Below, piece by piece: positions 43,337 to 49,426 of a stretch of 49,426 nucleotides of DNA; position 1 is the stretch's first letter; every line of letters begins with the position of its first letter. The stretch comes from Alphaproteobacteria bacterium (lineage in GTDB: Bacteria; Pseudomonadota; Alphaproteobacteria; Rickettsiales; UBA8987): NCBI GenBank assembly GCA_030429725.1, contig JAUIEX010000008.1, positions 1 to 49,426 on the forward strand, in the 5' to 3' direction. The notes below the pieces were generated by a model, which saw only the letters and a list, made by a program, of their open reading frames with translations, did not search any database and was not told where the DNA came from. Position numbers and translations under genes: made by a program.

Positions 43337-43626
43337 AGCGCCCTCTTATTTTTACCTGAGAGGTTCAGACCCAGTAATTTTTCAGCACTTAAAAAGGCAT
43401 CTGAAACATCTTGCATTCGCCATTCAATACCGCGTTCATCACATGTTTTTTGGACAGAAAGCAAAAGTTGCAGTGCCGACGTTGCCGCAACCCCCACACC
43501 GGATGCTTTCACCTCCAGACGCCTGGGCGCATCATCCAATGCCTGAATAAATGATGGCAGAAGATCAACTGCCGCTTTAGCGTCTAAGCGCTCCGGTAAC
43601 GTTCTTTGCCTAACTTTTGCCGCCAT
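43333..43626 (-). CDS. STAS domain chemotaxis-operon protein
   Basis: This 97-residue STAS domain protein resembles those that open many alphaproteobacterial che operons. The core LEVKASGVGVAATSALQLLL carries Ser50 at the usual antagonist position. ATG 43626 is preceded by GGGAGGAG, which decides this start over one four codons earlier. It is the first gene of the operon and is translationally coupled to cheY. Its partner is unknown. Confidence 0.85.
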   Translation of the reverse strand: MAAKVRQRTLPERLDAKAAVDLLPSFIQALDDAPRRLEVKASGVGVAATSALQLLLSVQKTCDERGIEWRMQDVSDAFLSAEKLLGLNLSGKNKRAL

Positions 43627-43638
43627 AACTCCTCCCAT

Positions 43639-43654
43639 GGTTGTATAAACAACC
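43639..43654. promoter_or_regulatory. Inverted repeat in the che operon leader
   Basis: GGTTGT (43639-43644) and ACAACC (43649-43654) form a perfect 6-bp dyad with a 4-nt loop. It lies directly upstream of the Shine-Dalgarno sequence of the first che gene, where it could act as an operator or mRNA hairpin. No clear sigma-28 or sigma-70 promoter was identified in the 148-bp gap. Confidence 0.3.
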
Positions 43655-43689
43655 TATGAGCGAGCGAAGGTTAGGGCAAGCATTATTTA

Positions 43690-43711
43690 CACGCATAGGG
43701 CGTGCTTTTTT
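43690..43711 (+). terminator. Hairpin with T-run facing the plus strand
   Basis: CACGC (43690-43694) pairs with GCGTG (43700-43704) around a 5-nt loop, followed by C and TTTTTT (43706-43711). It has the form of an intrinsic terminator on the plus strand, but both flanking genes are on the minus strand. On the minus strand it is followed by TAAATAAT, a poor tract. Confidence 0.4.
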
Positions 43712-43786
43712 GCAACGAAGTTACTAAGGGTTGTATTCCGGCATCACTCAAAACCACCCAAATGATTCAAAGTTGATCGTATTAAT

Positions 43787-44146
43787 CTACTCTTTAATCT
43801 GGCACTGAATCGGAAAAATGGCCTGCAAATACTCACTATCTTTAGCATCCGGCGGTGCATTCTTTGCACTGGCCGCCGCCACGCGGCCAATGGCCTGCCG
43901 CGTTTCTTCCGTATACTGACATAGTATCATTGCCCCATCGGGCTGCGTTTGCGTATGGAGGCACCGGTTATCCCCTGGGCCATAAACAAACCCGGCCACA
44001 TTATGAACAATAACACCGTCATCGGTTGACTGTTGGCAAACCACGGGCTCACACTTGGCAATGTTTGCCTGCACATCCTCACAAGGCGGCGCGGCAACTG
44101 CCTGAAACATGGCAAAGGTCACCGGAAACATGAATAGAAAACGCAT
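43787..44146 (-). CDS. Small secreted six-cysteine protein
   Basis: This 119-residue protein has a clear signal peptide (MRFLFMFPVTFAMFQAVAA, cleavage after AVAA). The mature part has six cysteines (in PPCED, KCEP, VCQQ, RCLH, LCQY and QCQI), an even number suited to three periplasmic disulfides. No family is recognised. The ATG follows the parC stop codon directly, with no gap, so it is co-transcribed and probably co-translated with parC. A periplasmic or secreted role is inferred from the signal peptide only. Confidence 0.6.
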   Translation of the reverse strand: MRFLFMFPVTFAMFQAVAAPPCEDVQANIAKCEPVVCQQSTDDGVIVHNVAGFVYGPGDNRCLHTQTQPDGAMILCQYTEETRQAIGRVAAASAKNAPPDAKDSEYLQAIFPIQCQIKE

Positions 44147-46411
44147 TTATGCTGCCCCAAAATGGTTATCTTTTGGAAAACCCACCGGCGGCATACGCCC
44201 GGTATGCCCACGCGCGCCGTGCCATTCCGTCAATTCAGTCTCCGTGCGCGTGCGTTCTCCTAATTGCCAGCTTAACCCTTCCTCCGCACGGAATGTTTTG
44301 GCATCACTCAAGCCGCCATCGCGATAACGTTGCAACTGAACTCCCTGCCCTTTCTTCATCTCAGGCAATTCAGAGAGTGGAACTACCAACAGCTTGCGGT
44401 TTTCTCCAACCACGGCCACGTAATCATGTTCAGGTAATACAACCCGGCAAAGCTGCGCCACATTCTTCTTCACATTCTTGGCCTTGCCAAGCCCAAGCAC
44501 CTGCTTCCCACTCTTCGTTTGCGCCACCACATCATCCGCCGGCGCAATAAAGCCTTTACCTGCCCGGCTTGCCAGCAATAGCTTGGTTTCGGGCTGATAG
44601 AGGAGCAACGCGATAATATCATCCCCTTCCGGCAAATCAATCAACACACGCATGGCGTCGCCCTGCCCCTTACCGCCGGGCAGTTTGTCACAGTTAATCG
44701 TATAGAAACGCCCATTACTACCAAATGCCAGAAGCTTATCTGTCGTGTAGCATTTGATGGCAAAACGCGCCGCATCATCTTCCTTATATTTCACATTGGA
44801 AATATCGGAAAGATGCCCCTTCATAGCGCGAATCCAGCCCAACTTAGAACAAATTACCGTAATCGGTTCTTTCTCCACGAAGGCTTCAATGGAAATAACC
44901 TGCGCCGTTGGGGCATCCAGAATGGTTGTGCGCCGAGCGTAAATCGGATTTTCCTGCCCTCCGCCAAATTTTTTCTTTGTTTCTTTGATTTGCGCCGCAA
45001 TGGTTTTCCAGCGCAGCTCTTCTGAGTTCAGCAACTCTATCAAGCCTGCTTTTTCATCAGAAAGCGCATCATGCTCACGCTTAATTTCCAATTCCTCCAG
45101 CTTACGCAAAGACCGCAACCGCATATTCAGAATGGCTTCCACCTGAATCTCCGTCAGGCTCCATTTCATCATCATCACGGCTTTTGCGTCATCTTCTTCG
45201 CGGATGATGCGGATCACTTCATCCAGGTTTAGATAAGCAATCAGCAGGCCGCCCAGCACCTCCAGACGGTGGTCAATTTGCTTTAGGCGATAGCGGGATT
45301 TTCGTTCCAGCACCTCCATCCGGTGCGTTAGAAATGCCCAAAGCGCCTCGCGCAGGTTCATCACCTTTGGCGCACCTCCCGCATCCAGCACATTCAGGTT
45401 CATATTAAAGCGGGTTTCCAGCTCCGTGAGCTTAAACAGGCTTTCCATCAGCATTTCGGGCGCCACGGTACGGCTCTTCGGCTCCAACACAATGCGCATA
45501 TCTTCCGCCGATTCATCACGGATATTACCCAGCATGGGCAGTTTCTTCTCTTTATACAGATCGGCAATCTTTTCCATCAATCGTGATTTGGAAACCTGAT
45601 ATGGAATTTCGGTGACTATAATCTGATATTGCCCATGCCCCAGATCTTCCTTCTCCCAACGCGCACGTGTCCGGAATGCCCCGCGCCCGCTGCTATAAGC
45701 AGCAATAATATCGCTGACATTCTCCGTCACAACCCCGCCGGTCGGGAAGTCCGGCCCCGGTATAAAATCTATCAACTTCTCAATCGTTGCATTCGGGAAC
45801 TTAATAAGATGCAATAAAGCGTCGCATAACTCCCCTGCATTATGGGGCGGAATGGATGTAGCCATCCCCACGGCGATCCCCTCCGCCCCATTCGCCAGCA
45901 AATTAGGAAACGCCGCCGGCAACACCACCGGCTCTTCGTCCGAGTTATCGTAGGTTGGGCGAAAATCCACCGTATCCTGCTTAATATCCTCCAGAAGCGC
46001 CATTGCCACTTCCGTCAAACGCGCCTCCGTATACCGCATCGCCGCAGCATTATCCCCATCAATGGAACCAAAATTCCCCTGCCCGTCCACCAGCGGGTAG
46101 CGCACGGCAAATTGCTGCGCCAGACGCACCATGGCATCGTAAACCGACATATCACCATGCGGGTGATATTTACCGATCACGTCACCCACCACGCGGGCGC
46201 ATTTCTTATAGCCATTGGTGGGATCAAGCTTCAGCTGCATCATGGCCCAAAGCAGCCGCCGATGCACCGGCTTCAGCCCATCGCGCACATCAGGCAAGGA
46301 ACGGCTGGTAATCGTTGAAAGTGCATAGGCCAGATAGCGATCCGATAATGCACTCGTAAAAGAAACCTCTTCAACTTTGGCGGCAAAACTAATCTCTGGA
46401 ATATCACTCAT
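44147..46411 (-). CDS. parC: DNA topoisomerase IV subunit A
   Basis: This is the DNA-cleaving subunit of topoisomerase IV (754 residues), which decatenates chromosomes with ParE. The N-terminal domain has SDRYLAYALSTITSRSLPDVRDGLKPVHRR (conserved SLPDVRDGLKPVHRR block), and the active-site tyrosine is Tyr127 in AAAMRYTEARL. Quinolone-region residues read KYHPHGDMSVYDAM, with Met88 where E. coli has Ser80 and Asp92 for Glu84. The C-terminal part is a shortened beta-propeller. It is ten bases downstream of recO; no parE is in the window. A conserved GyrA-box was not seen, supporting ParC over GyrA. Confidence 0.94.
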   Translation of the reverse strand: MSDIPEISFAAKVEEVSFTSALSDRYLAYALSTITSRSLPDVRDGLKPVHRRLLWAMMQLKLDPTNGYKKCARVVGDVIGKYHPHGDMSVYDAMVRLAQQFAVRYPLVDGQGNFGSIDGDNAAAMRYTEARLTEVAMALLEDIKQDTVDFRPTYDNSDEEPVVLPAAFPNLLANGAEGIAVGMATSIPPHNAGELCDALLHLIKFPNATIEKLIDFIPGPDFPTGGVVTENVSDIIAAYSSGRGAFRTRARWEKEDLGHGQYQIIVTEIPYQVSKSRLMEKIADLYKEKKLPMLGNIRDESAEDMRIVLEPKSRTVAPEMLMESLFKLTELETRFNMNLNVLDAGGAPKVMNLREALWAFLTHRMEVLERKSRYRLKQIDHRLEVLGGLLIAYLNLDEVIRIIREEDDAKAVMMMKWSLTEIQVEAILNMRLRSLRKLEELEIKREHDALSDEKAGLIELLNSEELRWKTIAAQIKETKKKFGGGQENPIYARRTTILDAPTAQVISIEAFVEKEPITVICSKLGWIRAMKGHLSDISNVKYKEDDAARFAIKCYTTDKLLAFGSNGRFYTINCDKLPGGKGQGDAMRVLIDLPEGDDIIALLLYQPETKLLLASRAGKGFIAPADDVVAQTKSGKQVLGLGKAKNVKKNVAQLCRVVLPEHDYVAVVGENRKLLVVPLSELPEMKKGQGVQLQRYRDGGLSDAKTFRAEEGLSWQLGERTRTETELTEWHGARGHTGRMPPVGFPKDNHFGAA

Positions 46412-46420
46412 GGCGCTGTT

Positions 46421-47206
46421 TTAGCGTGTTTCAATCATCCCTGCCACCCTATCTTCAAGCTGATAGCGAATATTAGGTAATCTTCGGCCAATTACCTCCA
46501 ATACGTGATGTTCAAGAAAATAGCGCGTCACGTTTAGTGAGCACAAAATATCCGCTAATAACGCGGGATTTTCCACCGGCGTATTTTGACTAACCAGTTT
46601 ATTTATATCAAAAATATCGCCAGCGGCTTCCGGCATCGGCCAAAAGTCGGGCACACGCAATAATTTTGCTTTATAAGGCTCTCCGGCCTCCGCGCACACG
46701 GCACGCCCTGTCTTCGGGGAAACATAAATAAGATTTTCTTTCGCCCCCGTCGCGGCACATTCCGTCAGGTTTAGTCCAAACCCAAGATAAGAAAGCAGCG
46801 CCCTCTCCAGATGGCAATAAGCAACCAGCGCCATCAGATCACTTTCTAAGCCTATTAAAAAATCATGCACCATCACATATATTTCCGGATGTGGATCACG
46901 CTCCTGCATCGTGCGCGTTAGAAGAGCCGTGAGCGCAGAGATCATGGTCAGCCGCACGCGGCTCTGCATTGCCTTTGCCGCCACAGGGTTCACTAACTCC
47001 AATGTATAGCTGCCCAGCTGTTCGGCCAGACGACCACGCCAGCATGCCTGCACCACATTGCCCTGCTGACAAATAGGAAGCTGCTTGCGAACGCCACGCA
47101 CCATGCCCGCATGCAGGCCATGCTCACAGGTTAAAAGCTGCACAATCAAACCTTTATCTTCATGCTTTTGCGCAGCCAGCACAATGGCTTCATCATTCCA
47201 TTCCAT
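46421..47206 (-). CDS. recO: DNA repair protein RecO
   Basis: This 261-residue protein mediates RecA loading in the RecFOR pathway. The N-terminal OB-fold starts MEWNDEAIVLAAQKHEDKGLIVQLL, and the helical domain contains YCHLERALLSYLGFGLNLTECAATGA, the RecO C-terminal signature. The zinc-binding cysteines of some RecO proteins are reduced to one or two. It precedes parC in the same direction and is divergent from murJ with a 29-bp gap. Confidence 0.93.
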   Translation of the reverse strand: MEWNDEAIVLAAQKHEDKGLIVQLLTCEHGLHAGMVRGVRKQLPICQQGNVVQACWRGRLAEQLGSYTLELVNPVAAKAMQSRVRLTMISALTALLTRTMQERDPHPEIYVMVHDFLIGLESDLMALVAYCHLERALLSYLGFGLNLTECAATGAKENLIYVSPKTGRAVCAEAGEPYKAKLLRVPDFWPMPEAAGDIFDINKLVSQNTPVENPALLADILCSLNVTRYFLEHHVLEVIGRRLPNIRYQLEDRVAGMIETR

Positions 47207-47235
47207 AGAGCTTATTTATCTGGCATAACGTCTTT

Positions 47236-48767
47236 ATGCTAGGCAGGTCTTTCTTAACGGTTAGTTTCTTTACGCTTTTAAGCCGCATCCTTGGCTTTGC
47301 ACGCGATATTCTTATGGCCGCCATCTTAGGCACAGGCCCACTGGCGGAGGCTTTTCTGGTGGCAAGCTTCCTAACCTCTTCCGCCGCTTATTTGCTGAAG
47401 GCGCATTTTCCGCCGCTTTCGTCCCTTTATTCACTAATATCTTAAAAGAAAAAGGCGCCGGCGATGCAAAAGAATTTGCTGGCCGGATCACCGCTTTACT
47501 GTTGATCATCCTGCTCCTGATTACCGCTCTGGCAGAAATTTTCATGGGCAGCATTATGCATGTACTTGCCCCAGGATTTGCCGATCAGCCGGAGCTTATG
47601 GCGCTGGCTGTTGAATTAAGCCGCCTGACTTTTCCCTATCTTCTATGCATCTCATTAATGACACTACTCATTGGAATGCTGCAATCATCACAACGATTTA
47701 TGCCCGGAGCAAGTGCCCCCATTCTGTTGAATATCTGCCTGATTTCCGCACTTCTTTTCGGCACTTCCACAACAACAACCGCCTCTCACATGCTGGCTTA
47801 CGGCGTTATCGCCGCCGGCGTTACTCAGCTTTTATTTGTTGCAATATGCGCGTGGAAATCCGGCATCCTTCCCACTTTATCAGCGCCCAAACTATCGCCT
47901 GAAATACGCCTTTTCTTCCGCCGGCTTGCCCCCGGACTGCTTGGTGCCGGCATCACCCAAATCAATCTCTGGATTGATGTGCTGCTGGCCACTTTCTTCA
48001 CCGGCGCGGTGGCATATCTTTATTATGCAGATCGGATTGTGCAGTTGCCACTGGCACTCATCGGCACAGCCATGGGCACGGTGCTTTTGCCAGCTTTATC
48101 GGCCAGTTTTACAAAAAAAGACACCCAGCAAAGCCAACAGATTCAAACACGCGCCTTGCTGGTGACCATGCTCCTCACCCTGCCTGCCGCTGCTGCGCTG
48201 GCTACGATTCCACATATTATTTTGTCATCCTTATTTGAGCGTGGTGAATTTACTGCAGAGGATGTCAATGCCAGCGCGCAAGCAATGACAATGTACGCCT
48301 TTGGCCTGCCCGCCTTTGCACTACAAAAGCTTCTCACCACCCCTTATTTTGCCATGGGCGACACAAAAACACCGGTCAAAATTGCGGTCATCACATTGGT
48401 CACTAATTTATGCCTGAACCTCAGCTTCATCTTTGTTTTTAAAGCCGTTGGGCTCATGCCCCATGCCGGGCTGGCGGCGGCAACCTCGCTCTCCGCATGG
48501 CTCAGTGTGGCACTGCTCTATCTTGGCATTAGAAAGAGGGGGCTATGGCAACTGGCAAAAACCACCTCATCTTACTTACGTAACATCCTGATCTCAGTCT
48601 TTATGATGGCCGCCGCATTGCAGCTTACCCATCATTTTCTGCCGGAAACTTTATCACCCATTATCTCGCTATGTTTGCTTGTTACCACCGGCATTGCGGT
48701 TTATCTGCCCTGCATCCTTCTTTTCAAGCTGGAGCGCCTTGCTTTTGGAAAACACCCGTTGGAGTAA
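47236..48767 (+). pseudogene. murJ: Lipid II flippase MurJ, interrupted by a frameshift
   Basis: The first 43 codons (47236-47364) encode a MurJ N-terminus (LTVSFFTLLSRILGFARDIL ... AEAFLVA). From 47367 the homologous sequence continues in the +2 frame as LPNLFRRLFAEGAFSAAFVP and runs to 48767. The break is at 47365-47366, where two bases stand in place of the six expected between VA and LPN: a four-base deletion, or one missing base plus a lost codon. The joined product would be about 509 residues, the normal MurJ length, with all later transmembrane segments intact. MurJ flips lipid II for peptidoglycan synthesis and is usually essential. A sequencing or assembly error, a redundant copy or programmed frameshifting are the alternatives. 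Confidence 0.88.
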
Positions 48768-48770
48768 ATG

Positions 48771-49418
48771 TTAGGCAGAAAGCTCCGGGGCGATAACATA
48801 GGCCGCTTCCGTCTTCGAGGCCACCTCATCCAGCGAAATTCCCGGCGCAACACGCCGTAACGTCATCACATAATTTTCAATATCAAACACCGCCAATTCC
48901 GTAATCACACGATCCACCACCGCCTTGCCCGTTAATGGCAGGCTACATTCCTTGCGAATCTTCGGCTCGCCATCTTTGGTCGTATGCGTCTGCAGTACCA
49001 CCACACGCTTTACGCCCGCCACCAGATCCATCGCCCCGCCGGGTCCCTTAACCATCTTTCCCGGAACCATCCAATTTGCCAAATCTCCGCGCTCAGAAAC
49101 CTCCAGCGACCCGAGAATTGAGAGGTCAATATGCCCGCCACGAATCATCGAAAAAGAAAAGGCGCTATCAAAATAACTGGTCTTTTTCAGTTCTGTAATG
49201 GTTTGCTTTCCGGCATTAATCAGATCGGCATCCACTTCATCTTCCCTTGGAAAAGGCCCCATGCCCAGCATGCCATTTTCACTCTGCAACGTTACATCCA
49301 TATCATCCGGGATAAAATTGGCTACCTCTGTCGGCATGCCGATGCCCAGATTTACATATGCCCCGTGAAAAAACTCTTCCGCAGCAATCATGCACATTTC
49401 TTCCCGTGTCCATGCCAT
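48771..49418 (-). CDS. scoB: 3-oxoacid CoA-transferase subunit B
   Basis: This beta subunit of a two-subunit CoA-transferase (215 residues) moves CoA between succinate and acetoacetate or a similar 3-oxoacid. The catalytic glutamate is Glu47 in LQSENGMLGMGP. The N-terminal NLGIGMPTEVANF and GGHIDLSILGSLEVS blocks, then GPGGAMDLVAGVKRVVV, are family signatures. The A subunit would be expected just upstream, beyond the right edge. The gene is convergent with murJ, with three bases between stops. Confidence 0.93.
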   Translation of the reverse strand: MAWTREEMCMIAAEEFFHGAYVNLGIGMPTEVANFIPDDMDVTLQSENGMLGMGPFPREDEVDADLINAGKQTITELKKTSYFDSAFSFSMIRGGHIDLSILGSLEVSERGDLANWMVPGKMVKGPGGAMDLVAGVKRVVVLQTHTTKDGEPKIRKECSLPLTGKAVVDRVITELAVFDIENYVMTLRRVAPGISLDEVASKTEAAYVIAPELSA

Positions 49419-49426
49419 AGAGCACC

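Overview
The window is about 49 kb of bacterial chromosome with roughly balanced base composition. The gene content points to an alphaproteobacterium: Kdo/LPS synthesis (kdsB), a membrane-anchored class I cytochrome c divergent from kdsB, tolB, a compact chemotaxis operon carrying STAS genes, an adjacent recO-parC pair, and a two-subunit CoA-transferase. The lineage below class cannot be fixed from the sequence alone. The cell is Gram-negative and motile by chemotaxis, and it devotes much of this region to a surface polysaccharide.

Region 1 (1-4265) is the right end of an integrated mobile element. Six tightly packed plus-strand genes include a phage-type replication protein ending in a DnaA domain I-like module, a DUF6362-like protein, and very small overlapping ORFs. 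They lead to a large serine recombinase whose last ten codons are read through the opposite strand of a tRNA-Ser(GGA) gene, so the tRNA is the probable attachment site. The initiator gene carries four 12-bp iteron-like repeats next to an A/purine-rich tract, a layout like a lambdoid origin. On the far side of the tRNA, its promoter and first 28 nt are duplicated as a 123-bp direct repeat with one mismatch.

Region 2 (4285-18925) is envelope and glycan biosynthesis. It holds kdsB, a cytochrome c, a 991-residue glycosyltransferase with three GT2 domains, a Wzt-type ABC ATPase, a sulfotransferase, galE, a SulP/STAS anion transporter, a GT4 glycosyltransferase, a Wzx-like flippase, tRNA-Leu(CAA), HIT and YciI proteins, an alpha/alpha-toroid protein and a WecG/TagA glycosyltransferase. 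Together they suggest an exported and possibly sulfated polysaccharide.

Region 3 (18929-31344) is mostly housekeeping: tatD, a TRAP large permease, trmB, topA, guaB and rho. Rho has an unusual N-terminal disordered extension of about 145 residues. A lone receiver protein, an ICMT-like membrane protein and tolB follow. Region 4 (31352-34258) holds two more glycan genes, a FlaA1/WbpM-type membrane nucleotide-sugar dehydratase/epimerase and a WecA/WbpL-type initiating phosphoglycosyltransferase.

Region 5 (34389-43626, minus strand) is a ten-gene chemotaxis operon: STAS, cheY, cheA, cheW, MCP, cheR, cheD, cheB, STAS, and a receiver-PP2C phosphatase. The MCP ends in a CheR/CheB-tether-like pentapeptide. 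The last two genes look like a partner-switching output. Region 6 (43787-49418) holds a small six-cysteine secreted protein, parC, recO, a murJ split by an apparent frameshift, and a 3-oxoacid CoA-transferase B subunit at the right edge. No gene-free stretch exceeds 300 bases. The longest, 4021-4284, is the tRNA-promoter duplication.
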